The position numbers were made by a program, and so were the translations under genes. Below the pieces are notes generated by a model. The model was not told where the DNA came from, made no database searches, and saw only the letters and a list, made by a program, of their open reading frames with translations. A stretch of 23,207 nucleotides of DNA from Bathymodiolus brooksi thiotrophic gill symbiont (GTDB lineage: Bacteria; Pseudomonadota; Gammaproteobacteria; PS1; Pseudothioglobaceae). Every line of letters starts with the position of its first letter. The first letter of the stretch is position 1. This document shows positions 16,309 through 23,207 of the stretch, in pieces. The DNA lies in NCBI RefSeq assembly GCF_903642095.1, contig NZ_CAHJWD020000346.1:1-23207 (forward strand). Reading direction: 5' to 3'.

Positions 16309-16448
16309 ATTTTTTGCTGTTGTAAAAGTGGATAAAATTTAACGATATTAAAAAAATCTTTGCCATTTTGTGCAAGCAAATACCATTGATAAATGTCAGA
16401 TATTTTTTGACTAACGCCTTGCGATACTTTGGTGTAAATAAAACACAT
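16305..16448 (-). CDS. Possible small protein (47 aa) between pheA and hisC
   Basis: The 152-base gap between pheA and hisC holds an open frame on the operon strand starting at ATG 16448 and ending at TGA 16307-16305, which overlaps the hisC ATG as ATGA. It encodes 47 residues, starting MCFIYTKVSQGVSQK and rich in Lys, Gln and aromatics, with no signal peptide or known motif. An AGGA within the pheA stop region lies 10 bases before the ATG. The exact ATGA coupling and the operon position favour a real gene or a translational coupler for hisC. It could instead be a chance frame or a degraded gene remnant. Confidence 0.45.
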   Translation of the reverse strand: MCFIYTKVSQGVSQKISDIYQWYLLAQNGKDFFNIVKFYPLLQQQKI

Positions 16449-16460
16449 TAAACTCAATTC

Positions 16461-17537
16461 CTATAAAGCCGTAACAGGATAAGAGCCTAAAATATTTATC
16501 TTAATTGCTTTTTTGGCAATTTGTGCCAATGCTTTTTTCACAGATTCTTCTTGCTGGTGCCCTTCCACATCAATCAAAAACATATACTCCCATTTGGCAT
16601 TGGGTATGGGGTGGTGTGCAAGTTGTAGAATATTAATGTTTTGGCTTTTGAAGGGGGATAATAAATCAAGTAACGCACCTGCCTCGTGTTTGGCGACTAT
16701 TAATATAGAAGTTTTATCCTTGCCTGATGCTGGCACTTCTTCTTTACCAAGCACCAAAAAGCGTGTGGTGTTACCTATTTTGTCTTCAATATTTTTAGCA
16801 ACTCGATCTAAATCGTATAAACCGAGTGCCGCTTCTGAGGCAATTGCCGCAGCGTTTGACTCGTTTTTGACAAAATTTGCTGCGAAAGCGTTAGATGCCA
16901 CCGCTTGTAATTCAGCATTTGGATAGTTATCATTTAGCCAACGCCGACATTGGTCAAGCGCTTGTTGGTGTGCATAAATTACTTTGATTTCCTGAGACTG
17001 GTCTGTCATCATTAATTGATGATGAACTGAAATTTCCACTTCGCCACAAACTTTTAAATTTTGAGAGTAAAGCATTTCAACTGTCGCCCCAATCACGCCA
17101 TTAGAAGAATTCTCAATCGGCACAACACCATAATTTGCATTGCCTTTTTCCACTTCATGAAATATCTCATCAATACTACCGCAGTCCAAAGTGGATACCG
17201 CATGCCCGAAATGCTTCAAAGCTGCCTCTTGCGTATAAGTGCCTTTAGGACCAAGATAAGCGACTTTAATTTTTTGCTCTAACGCAAGGCAAGCGGACAT
17301 AATTTCACGAAATATGTGTGCCATATCTGTGCTTTTAAGCAGGTTGTCATTCCGTTCAATAATCGCACGAAGGACTTGTGCTTCTCGTTCTGGACGATAA
17401 AACCCCCCTTTGTCATTTGCCGTATTTTTAACTTCTGCAACAGCTGAAGCGAGTTCAGCTCGTTTGCCAATCAGCGACTGAATTTGCCTATCCAGTGCAT
17501 CAATTTCAACCCTTAGTTCGTTTAATGTTTTGCTCAT
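16461..17537 (-). CDS. pheA: Bifunctional chorismate mutase / prephenate dehydratase PheA
   Basis: P-protein that converts chorismate to prephenate and then phenylpyruvate. The 358-residue protein has an AroQ-type chorismate mutase domain (about 1-88, LRVEIDALDRQIQSLIGKR), a prephenate dehydratase domain (about 91-270, VAYLGPKGTYTQEAA, PIENSSNGVIG, and NTTRFLVLG at 256-264), and a C-terminal ACT domain (about 275-358). In the ACT domain the GALxxLL half of the Phe site is present (GALLDLL, 287-293), but the usual ESRP motif reads AHHP (307-310), so feedback control by phenylalanine may be altered. It follows serA after 8 bases, with no clear Shine-Dalgarno. Confidence 0.96.
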   Translation of the reverse strand: MSKTLNELRVEIDALDRQIQSLIGKRAELASAVAEVKNTANDKGGFYRPEREAQVLRAIIERNDNLLKSTDMAHIFREIMSACLALEQKIKVAYLGPKGTYTQEAALKHFGHAVSTLDCGSIDEIFHEVEKGNANYGVVPIENSSNGVIGATVEMLYSQNLKVCGEVEISVHHQLMMTDQSQEIKVIYAHQQALDQCRRWLNDNYPNAELQAVASNAFAANFVKNESNAAAIASEAALGLYDLDRVAKNIEDKIGNTTRFLVLGKEEVPASGKDKTSILIVAKHEAGALLDLLSPFKSQNINILQLAHHPIPNAKWEYMFLIDVEGHQQEESVKKALAQIAKKAIKINILGSYPVTAL

Positions 17538-17545
17538 CGTTTTTT

Positions 17546-18703
17546 TTATAAAGCCCTTACACTTAAGATGCCTTTAACTTGTTCTAAATTGTCAACCACT
17601 ATATCAGAAATACCACTCTCCATATCAACTAAAGTATAGGCAACTTCCTCTCTTGATTTATTTAACATATCAACAATATTAATCTTTGCATCTGCCAATA
17701 TAGTGGAAATCTGCCCCACCATATTTGGAATATTTTGATGCGTAATTGCCAGTCGAAACTCACCTACCCTTGGCATTTTTGCCTCAGGGAAATTAACTGA
17801 ATTTAAAATATTGCCATTTTCAAGATAATCTTTCACTTGATTTACCACCATAATTGCACAGTTATCTTCCGCCTCAGCCGTTGAAGCACCTAGATGTGGC
17901 AAAGCAATAACACGGTCGTGATTTTTCTTATCATCAATCGGGAAATCTGTCACATAATATTTAACTTTGCCAGATTCAAGTGCAACGATCAACGCCTCTT
18001 CATCAACAATCCCATCACGGGCAAAATTCAAAATCGTTGCACCTACTGGCAACAAGGCAATACGCTCTTCGTTCAACAAATTTTTAGTACCTGCTACTAA
18101 TGGCACATGAAAAGACACAAAATCACTTTGTAAAAACAGTTCGTCCACGCTTAACGCCTGTTCTACATCGGCTGAAAGTTTCCAAGCACTTTTAATCGTG
18201 ATATTCGGATCAAAGCCAATAACTTTCATTCCTAAAGCATTTGCCGCATTGGCGATTTGCACCCCAATTGCACCCAAACCTACAATACCAAGCGTTTTTC
18301 CAGGTAATTCTGAGCCTGCATAATTCTTTTTACCGTCTTCTATCGCCGTTTTTAAATTGTCTAGGGGTAAGCCATTAACATAATCCCACGCTTGGCAAAT
18401 GTTACGACTGGCAAGTAACATTGATGAGATAACCAACTCTTTAACCGCATTAGCATTTGCCCCCGGTGCATTAAACACCACCACACCTTTTTCACTCATT
18501 TTATCAAGCGGAATATTATTCACACCAGCACCAGCACGACCCACTGCCTTGAGATTACTGCCAATCTCTAATGCGTGCATCTTGGCACTACGCACCAAAA
18601 TTGCATCAGGGTTCGCCATCTCAGAGGAAACTTCGTAATGCTCTCTTGGTAATTTATCTAAGCCAACGGGAGAGATGTTATTCAGAGTTTGTATTTTATT
18701 CAT
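17546..18703 (-). CDS. serA: D-3-phosphoglycerate dehydrogenase SerA
   Basis: First step of serine synthesis, oxidising 3-phosphoglycerate with NAD. The 385-residue protein has the 2-hydroxyacid dehydrogenase fold: NAD-binding GLGAIG (142-147), FARDGIVDEEAL around the catalytic Glu, and LPHLGASTAEAE with the catalytic His. A short C-terminal ACT domain (about 313-385) could sense serine. At the N-terminus RAGAGVNNIP (56-65) is the substrate-side motif. Its ATG overlaps the serC TAA as TAATG, so the two serine genes are coupled. Inclusion of serA in a serC-pheA-aroA type operon is less usual than serC alone. Confidence 0.95.
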   Translation of the reverse strand: MNKIQTLNNISPVGLDKLPREHYEVSSEMANPDAILVRSAKMHALEIGSNLKAVGRAGAGVNNIPLDKMSEKGVVVFNAPGANANAVKELVISSMLLASRNICQAWDYVNGLPLDNLKTAIEDGKKNYAGSELPGKTLGIVGLGAIGVQIANAANALGMKVIGFDPNITIKSAWKLSADVEQALSVDELFLQSDFVSFHVPLVAGTKNLLNEERIALLPVGATILNFARDGIVDEEALIVALESGKVKYYVTDFPIDDKKNHDRVIALPHLGASTAEAEDNCAIMVVNQVKDYLENGNILNSVNFPEAKMPRVGEFRLAITHQNIPNMVGQISTILADAKINIVDMLNKSREEVAYTLVDMESGISDIVVDNLEQVKGILSVRAL

Positions 18704-19782
18704 TAGCCATTTTCCTTTTCAAAATCTTGCATAAAACCTACCAATTGATTAACACCTTCTTGTGGCATTGCATTGTAAATACTGGCACGCATACCCCCTA
18801 CAGAACGATGTCCTTTTAAGGTGATTAGCCCGTTATCCGCTGCTTTTTCTAAAAACAAACCGTTTAAATTTTCATCAGCTAATAAGAAAGGCACATTCAT
18901 CCAAGAACGATATTTTTCTGCCACAGGATTTGAATAAAAATCAGATGTATCAATCGCCTTATAAAGAGTTTTTGCTTTATTTTCATTCATTTTAGCCATT
19001 GCACCCAAACCACCTTGTGCTTTTAACCATTCAAACACACGGGATGCTACATACCAAGAATAAGTTGAGGGTGTGTTATACATAGAATCATTATTTGCTT
19101 GTGTTGTGTAGTCAAATAAAATTGGCTGATTTTTTATCACACTACCCATTAAATCTTCACGCACAATCACAATAGTCAAACCAGCAATGCCGATGTTTTT
19201 TTGTGCACCTGCATAAATAACACCGTATTTTGACACATCAATCTCACGCGATAAAATGGTAGATGACATATCTGCCACTAATGGCATATCCACTTCTGGC
19301 ACATAATCAAATTCCAAGCCTGCAATAGTTTCATTCGGCGTGTAATGTAGATAAGCCCCATTTTCATCAATACGCCATTTTGAAAAATCATCGATATTAG
19401 TGTATTTATTATCTGAGCTGTCAGTGCAAATATTTACCTTACAATACCGCTCACCTTCGGCAACCGCCTTTTTAGACCAGTGTCCTGTATGAGCATAATT
19501 AGCCGTTGTTTTGTCACGCAACAGGTTAATTGGCACCATAGAAAACTGTGCTGATGCACCCCCCTGCAAAAATAACACTTTGTAATTATCAGGAATGTTC
19601 ATTAACGCCCTTAAATCCGCCTCTGATTTTTGTGCTAATGCCATAAAATCCGCACCTCGATGTGAAATTTCCATTACTGATGCTTTAGCATTACCGTATT
19701 CTAACAATTCATCCTGCATTTTTTTTATCACCTGTGTTGGTAACATTGCAGGGCCTGCGCTAAAATTATAAATCTGACTCAT
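18703..19782 (-). CDS. serC: Phosphoserine aminotransferase SerC
   Basis: PLP enzyme that converts 3-phosphohydroxypyruvate to phosphoserine and can also act in the DXP-dependent pyridoxine pathway with PdxJ, encoded elsewhere in this window. The 359-residue length is normal. Motifs are YNFSAGPAMLP (5-15), HRGADF (41-46), FLQGGASAQF (71-80) and the PLP lysine Lys195 in YAGAQKNIGIAG. It heads the operon and has the best ribosome site seen here, AAGGAGT, 8 bases before the ATG. Upstream is a MITE-like inverted repeat, so its promoter lies within or just beside that element. Confidence 0.97.
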   Translation of the reverse strand: MSQIYNFSAGPAMLPTQVIKKMQDELLEYGNAKASVMEISHRGADFMALAQKSEADLRALMNIPDNYKVLFLQGGASAQFSMVPINLLRDKTTANYAHTGHWSKKAVAEGERYCKVNICTDSSDNKYTNIDDFSKWRIDENGAYLHYTPNETIAGLEFDYVPEVDMPLVADMSSTILSREIDVSKYGVIYAGAQKNIGIAGLTIVIVREDLMGSVIKNQPILFDYTTQANNDSMYNTPSTYSWYVASRVFEWLKAQGGLGAMAKMNENKAKTLYKAIDTSDFYSNPVAEKYRSWMNVPFLLADENLNGLFLEKAADNGLITLKGHRSVGGMRASIYNAMPQEGVNQLVGFMQDFEKENG

Positions 19783-19812
19783 TTAAACTCACTCCTTAGA
19801 TTAGAGTCCTTT

Positions 19813-19833
19813 AAGGTCTCTATTAGAGACCTT
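19813..19833. repeat. Perfect short palindrome abutting the MITE-like element
   Basis: AAGGTCTCT-ATT-AGAGACCTT is a 9-bp inverted repeat with a 3-base centre, 30 bases upstream of serC. Its left half, with the centre (AAGGTCTCTATT, 19813-19824), is identical to the right end of the neighbouring long repeat (19980-19991), so it looks like the terminus of a second, truncated copy. It could also work as a hairpin or operator in the serC leader. Confidence 0.6.
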
Positions 19834-19988
19834 TGCATAAATATGAATAATCATCAAAAATCCACTTTTTACCAACTTGGTAATTTTTTTAAACCCAGCC
19901 TTAGCCTTGCTAGGACAGAGTTTAAAAAAAATACCAATTCGACAAAAATTGAATTCTGCTAATCATCCATATTTATACAAAGGTCTCT
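19825..19988. mobile_element. MITE-like 164-bp inverted-repeat element, no transposase
   Basis: The ends AGAGACCTTTG (19825-19835) and its complement (19978-19988) match perfectly. Similarity continues inward for about 60 bases per arm at roughly three quarters identity with one gap, including TTGGTA and a T-run with AAAC. The centre has a small hairpin, TAGC-CTT-GCTA. ATT flanks both ends (19822-19824 and 19989-19991), consistent with a 3-bp target duplication. It has no coding capacity. Layout and ends suggest a miniature element mobilised by an IS transposase elsewhere; the specific IS family is not established. RNA from either strand would fold into a long hairpin. Confidence 0.65.
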
Positions 19989-20042
19989 ATTGATTAAAAA
20001 AATAAAAACATAATTTTATCAGAACTCAGCTATTTTAATATC

Positions 20043-20048
20043 TATAAT
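20043..20048 (+). promoter_or_regulatory. Probable -10 box of the btuB transcript
   Basis: TATAAT at 20043-20048 predicts transcription starting near 20055, exactly at the 5' edge of the riboswitch aptamer. The -35 region (about 20020) is a poor match. The rest of the spacer from 19992 to 20042 is AT-rich with nothing else recognised. Confidence 0.5.
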
Positions 20049-20054
20049 ACGGTT

Positions 20055-20139
20055 CAGTTTAATTATGGAAGTGGGTGAAAATCCCACACTGTCCTCGCAA
20101 CGGTATTTGCAATTGCATCAGTCCGACACATAATCTAAC
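20055..20139 (+). promoter_or_regulatory. Cobalamin riboswitch
   Basis: Diagnostic core elements are GGAA followed by GTGGGTGAAAATCCCAC (20071-20087), CTGTCCTCGCAACGGT (the B12-box region, 20089-20104) and AGTCCGA (20120-20126). A closing helix GTTTAATTATG (20057-20067) pairs with CATAATCTAAC (20129-20139) at 9 of 11 positions and is followed by six T residues. The btuB ribosome site (AAGGA, 20154-20158) is just downstream, so ligand binding should lower btuB expression, probably at translation initiation. It is a compact version with little leader before the aptamer. Confidence 0.9.
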
Positions 20140-20168
20140 TTTTTTAACTTTACGAAGGATAATAAATC

Positions 20169-21950
20169 ATGAAAAGAACACTTGCGTCTATCGCATTAAT
20201 TACCGCCCTAAATGTCAATGCATCTTTAGGGCCTATTCCCATTTATTTGAACACCGAATACCGCACCAATAGCCCTGTTATTAGTGCAATATCCTCAACC
20301 CTTAGTTTTAGTGCGGACGATATTAAAGCAAGTGGTGCAAATACTTTTTTGGATTTTTTAGCCACTGTGCCGAGCACTGGCTTAGTTAACGCCCAAGGTA
20401 ATATTCCTGCACTTTTTATGCGTGGCAATGAATCTGATCACACTTTAGTTTTGATAGATGGTGTAAGTATCAACGATATTTCATCGGTAAGTGGTGCAGT
20501 TGGATATGGGTTAAAAAATATTCCATTGAATGACATTGAAAAAATTGAAATCATCAAAGGGTCAGGCTCTGTTGTATATGGTGCATCCGCTATTGCAGGT
20601 GTAATTTCCATTACCACTAAAAAAGGTGAAAGTGATGAAAATGCCACAATAAACGCCAAATTTGGTACACACAATTCTAAGGCTTACGCATTATCAGCAA
20701 GTGGTGGTAATAAAAATGGCTTTATTAGATTCACCCACAATAAATACACAACTGATGGCATTAATGCACACATTAGCGACACAACAGACGAAAAAGACAG
20801 TATCAGTCATTATGCAACACAAATTAAATTTGGCAATACACATTTTAATACCAGTTATTTAGAAGGTGAAAACAAAACTGAATACGATAAATGTGGCTTT
20901 CCTGTAAGTAACAAATGCTTGGCAGATAGAAAACTCAAAAAGATAGCAATTAATGTAAACAAACAATTTAATGACAGTTGGAAAGCGCAGTTATCCCATG
21001 CACAAAGCAAAACCAAGGTAAATACTTATGAAAATGATGTTGTTAGTATTTATGCTAGCGATGATTATAAAAGCACAAACACAACCTTGCTTAATGATAT
21101 TAAAGTTGGCAATGCGTTGCTCAATGTTGGATTGTCAAAAATTGATGATGAAAATATCACAGACAAGCAAAAGTTTTCTAATAAGAATTTATTTGTAACT
21201 TGGCAAAAAAATATTAGTAATATAGATGTAAATGCAGGCATTCGCCATATTAACCACAGTGAGTTTGATACTCACACTGTTTACAATACTGGTATTGGCA
21301 AAAATTTAAGTAATGGTATTAAAATAACGGCAAATTATAATACGGCTTTTGACGCGCCATCATTATTTGAAGCCTCCGACCCTCAAAATCCCACTAAATT
21401 AAAACCAGAAACCTCAAAAAATATCAACATAGGTTTAAATAAACAACATTCATGGGGCAAGATAAATATTGAATTGTATAAAAATACAGTCAATAATATG
21501 GTTACCTACAAAACCACAGGTGCACCTTCGTATGTTGACCATTACACCAATGAAGACAAGCTTACGAACCAAGGTATTGAGTTACTATTAAATGCCAACA
21601 TTGCTAATTACAATGTTAGTTTTAGCCACAACTATAACAAAAGTAGGAAAAATAATAGTGCCACGCAAAGCCTAAGAAGAGCAAAAAATACAAGCAACCT
21701 AGTCATTAGTAAACAATATGGAAAATTCAATTCAAGAGTGCAAATTATCAAAAAATCTTCTAGTTTGGATGTAGGTAATGTTGAATTAGACGGCTATACT
21801 TTGGTCAATTTATCAAGTAGGTATGGCATTAACAAACAAACAAAGGTATTGCTTAATATTAATAATGCCTTTGACAAAGACTATGTAGTTACTAAAGGCT
21901 ACAATCAGATAGGTAGAACGGTTGAATTAGGTGTGGAGTATAAATTTTAA
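20169..21950 (+). CDS. btuB: TonB-dependent outer-membrane cobalamin receptor, BtuB-like
   Basis: A 593-residue TonB-dependent receptor for uptake of vitamin B12 or another corrinoid. A signal peptide (about 1-18) is followed by a plug domain to about residue 152, with the motifs FSADDIKASGA (47-57), FMRGNESDHTLVLIDGV (83-99) and IEIIKGSGSVVYGASAIAGVI (126-146). The remainder is a beta barrel that ends with the outer-membrane Phe (ELGVEYKF). Two cysteines, C242 and C250, could form a loop disulfide. A TonB box is not clear; PIYLNT near 24-29 is the best candidate. The riboswitch directly upstream and the BtuM/CobO genes downstream identify cobalamin as the likely substrate. An AAGGA ribosome site supports the start. 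Confidence 0.92.
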   Translation: MKRTLASIALITALNVNASLGPIPIYLNTEYRTNSPVISAISSTLSFSADDIKASGANTFLDFLATVPSTGLVNAQGNIPALFMRGNESDHTLVLIDGVSINDISSVSGAVGYGLKNIPLNDIEKIEIIKGSGSVVYGASAIAGVISITTKKGESDENATINAKFGTHNSKAYALSASGGNKNGFIRFTHNKYTTDGINAHISDTTDEKDSISHYATQIKFGNTHFNTSYLEGENKTEYDKCGFPVSNKCLADRKLKKIAINVNKQFNDSWKAQLSHAQSKTKVNTYENDVVSIYASDDYKSTNTTLLNDIKVGNALLNVGLSKIDDENITDKQKFSNKNLFVTWQKNISNIDVNAGIRHINHSEFDTHTVYNTGIGKNLSNGIKITANYNTAFDAPSLFEASDPQNPTKLKPETSKNINIGLNKQHSWGKINIELYKNTVNNMVTYKTTGAPSYVDHYTNEDKLTNQGIELLLNANIANYNVSFSHNYNKSRKNNSATQSLRRAKNTSNLVISKQYGKFNSRVQIIKKSSSLDVGNVELDGYTLVNLSSRYGINKQTKVLLNINNAFDKDYVVTKGYNQIGRTVELGVEYKF

Positions 21951-22069
21951 ACACATAGCACATAGCGCAATTACCTTGATACTTGAAATAGAACTATAGG
22001 CAATAAACTTTATCAAGTTAAGTGATTAAAAAGAATTATTTTGAGTTTATTCAGATTAAGATAAAAAAA

Positions 22070-22112
22070 TTAATAATCTAACTGTTATTAATTAGATTAT
22101 TAAGGTTTTTTT
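22070..22112 (+). terminator. AT-rich inverted repeat with T-run between btuB and the BtuM-like gene
   Basis: TTAATAATCTAA (22070-22081) and TTAGATTATTAA (22092-22103) form a perfect 12-bp inverted repeat with a 10-base loop, followed by GG and seven T residues. The form suits a weak intrinsic terminator after btuB, but the stem is almost entirely A-T, and an operator for the downstream gene is an alternative. Confidence 0.5.
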
Positions 22113-22125
22113 GAGATTGATTGAT

Positions 22126-22131
22126 TATAAT
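22126..22131 (+). promoter_or_regulatory. Candidate -10 box giving a leaderless BtuM-like mRNA
   Basis: TATAAT ends 6 bases before the ATG at 22138, so a normal start point would fall on or next to the first base of the start codon. No Shine-Dalgarno or clear -35 is present. If used, the gene would be transcribed separately from riboswitch-controlled btuB. Confidence 0.35.
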
Positions 22132-22137
22132 AGCACA

Positions 22138-22704
22138 ATGAAAAAACAAATTAACATTCCTTTTGCTGTGCTCATCATGGTGCTACTAATGATTGCCACT
22201 CGTGGACACGACAATTGGCTTTCGTCATTCGTGCATTTACCTGATTTCACCATACCTGCATTGTTTATTGCAGGTATTTATTTTCGTCATTTTTGGGTTG
22301 CATTTACACTCATTTTTAGTGCTATTGCCATAGACAATTATGCCATTATGTATCAAGGCATTAGTGCAAACTGCATCACTCCAGCTTACAGTGTGTTACC
22401 ACTAACTTACTATGGTATTTTTTGGGTAGGCAAACACATTAGCACTTTAATAATAGGTGATAATATCATTAAAAATGTGTTCGTTATTACTACTGCTGTT
22501 AGTATGCAATGGCTCGTGGCAACTGGTGCTTATTACTTCTTTACGGAAACTTACGCCAAAACAGGATGGAGCGACTTCCCAACATATGTAGCACACTGGT
22601 CAATCGCTGAAATTTCAGTTACTCTATATTGGATGACCGTTGTTATGATTATTTTCACTCTCACACCTCGCACTACCCCTAACCCAAGTGTCGCAAAGTT
22701 ATAA
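22138..22704 (+). CDS. btuM: BtuM-like solitary cobalamin uptake membrane protein
   Basis: A 188-residue hydrophobic protein with about six membrane segments, resembling BtuM, the solitary S-component-like cobalamin transporter of Gram-negative bacteria. Cys79 in ISANCITPAYSVLP sits in the place of Cys80 of Thiobacillus denitrificans BtuM, known to coordinate the cobalt and support decyanation; the flanking TPAY is family-like. I chose the ATG at 22138 (MKKQINIPFAV) over an upstream TTG at 22111, which lies inside a T-run next to a hairpin. The context between btuB and cobO strongly supports a B12 role. It would replace the BtuCDF ABC transporter for the inner-membrane step. Confidence 0.78.
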   Translation: MKKQINIPFAVLIMVLLMIATRGHDNWLSSFVHLPDFTIPALFIAGIYFRHFWVAFTLIFSAIAIDNYAIMYQGISANCITPAYSVLPLTYYGIFWVGKHISTLIIGDNIIKNVFVITTAVSMQWLVATGAYYFFTETYAKTGWSDFPTYVAHWSIAEISVTLYWMTVVMIIFTLTPRTTPNPSVAKL

Positions 22705-23207
22705 AAACAGAATGGAGCGCAAAAAAGCGCACATTGATGCTTGCATTGAGCAAGCAAATATAGACAAAGGCATTATCGTCTTACTCACAGGCAATGGTAA
22801 AGGCAAATCTTCTTCCGCTTTAGGTATGATTTGCCGTGCACTTGGCTACGGCATGCAAATTGCTGTGGTTAAATTTTTAAAAGGTGTGCAAGACACAGGT
22901 GAGGATGCTTTTCTTGCTCAACAACCTAATGTGAAAACCACTTCTATGAAAACTGGCTTCACTTGGGACACACAAGATAAAGCATACGACACCAAAATGG
23001 CACTTGAAACTTGGCAACAAGCCGAGCAATACCTTGGCGATGAATCAATCAATTTAGTCATTCTTGACGAGCTCACCTATATGATTAATTACCAATACCT
23101 AAATGAACAAATTGTCTTAAACGCACTCAACAACCGCCCAGCCAACCAACACATCGTTATCACTGGCAGAGCCGCAAGTAAAGCATTAATTGATTGTGCT
23201 GATACCG
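22688..23207 (+). CDS. cobO: Corrinoid adenosyltransferase CobO/BtuR (3' end beyond window)
   Basis: Transfers the adenosyl group of ATP to cob(I)alamin or cobyrinic acid diamide, making the active coenzyme from imported corrinoid. The visible part has the P-loop TGNGKGKSSSALGM, VVKFLKGVQDTGE, and LVILDELTYMINY with Walker-B-like residues, all typical of the CobA/CobO/BtuR family. About 170 of the expected 200 residues are present. The GTG at 22688 gives MSQSYKNRMERKKAHIDA, which resembles the family's RMQRKK start and overlaps btuM by 17 bases; ATG 22712 is the alternative and would remove eight residues. Neither has a clear ribosome site. It completes the B12 uptake and activation cassette. 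Confidence 0.93.
   Translation, partial: MSQSYKNRMERKKAHIDACIEQANIDKGIIVLLTGNGKGKSSSALGMICRALGYGMQIAVVKFLKGVQDTGEDAFLAQQPNVKTTSMKTGFTWDTQDKAYDTKMALETWQQAEQYLGDESINLVILDELTYMINYQYLNEQIVLNALNNRPANQHIVITGRAASKALIDCADT

Noticed and set aside
16309..16460. Transcription attenuator or leader peptide before hisC
   Set aside because: No run of His, Phe or Tyr codons and no hairpin with T-run was found in the gap; the small ORF ending in ATGA explains it better.
19797..20168. Transposase gene inside the serC-btuB spacer
   Set aside because: No open frame of useful length exists there; the 65-codon frame at 20075-20272 overlaps the riboswitch and the btuB start and has no support.
1..23207. CRISPR array that would explain the Cas6-like gene
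   Set aside because: No regularly spaced direct repeats were seen on reading; the only marked repeats are the inverted repeats at 19813-19991 and 22070-22103.

Overview
The window is a compact, AT-rich gammaproteobacterial chromosome segment. Gene order (rnc-era-recO-pdxJ-acpS; serC-pheA-hisC-tyrA-aroA; parAB), a DsrC-family protein and a cobalamin salvage cassette all fit a marine sulfur-oxidising lineage such as the SUP05/Thioglobus clade or its bivalve symbionts. That placement is an inference from gene content and composition, not a computed phylogeny. Genes are tightly packed, with many ATGA/GTGA overlaps and three tail-to-tail convergent overlaps. I see no transposase gene, prophage or CRISPR array.

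Layout. 1-600: the end of an unrecognised gene and a small secreted protein (+). 597-4909 (-): rnc, era, a DUF457/YdjM-like membrane protein, recO, pdxJ, acpS, a housekeeping operon read leftwards. 4948-5616 (+): a stand-alone Cas6/Cmx6-like protein, divergent from rnc. 5613-8640 (-): mlaC-like, an ArsR-type regulator, tRNA-Arg(CCG), lgt, thyA, yjdM. 8739-11701 (+): ctpA-parA-parB with 1-bp gaps. 11691-12611 (-): lepB, separated from its common partner rnc. 12688-13014 (+): a DsrC/TusE-family protein lacking both signature cysteines, then a strong hairpin terminator. 13098-19782 (-): serC-serA-pheA-(small ORF)-hisC-tyrA-aroA, joining serine synthesis to phenylalanine, tyrosine and chorismate synthesis. 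19783-20168: no gene, but a 164-bp MITE-like inverted repeat followed by a promoter and a cobalamin riboswitch. 20169-23207 (+): btuB-like receptor, a BtuM-like solitary cobalamin transporter, and the start of cobO/btuR.

How it fits together. The right end reads as a minimal vitamin B12 salvage route: riboswitch-controlled outer-membrane receptor, single-protein inner-membrane uptake with a candidate cobalt-binding cysteine, then adenosylation. The aromatic operon supplies serine, Phe and Tyr, and its PheA has a degenerate Phe-binding motif. The most unusual items are the orphan Cas6-like protein beside RNase III, the cysteine-less DsrC homologue, the MITE-like repeat, and two divergent gene pairs that appear to share one symmetric -10 element.
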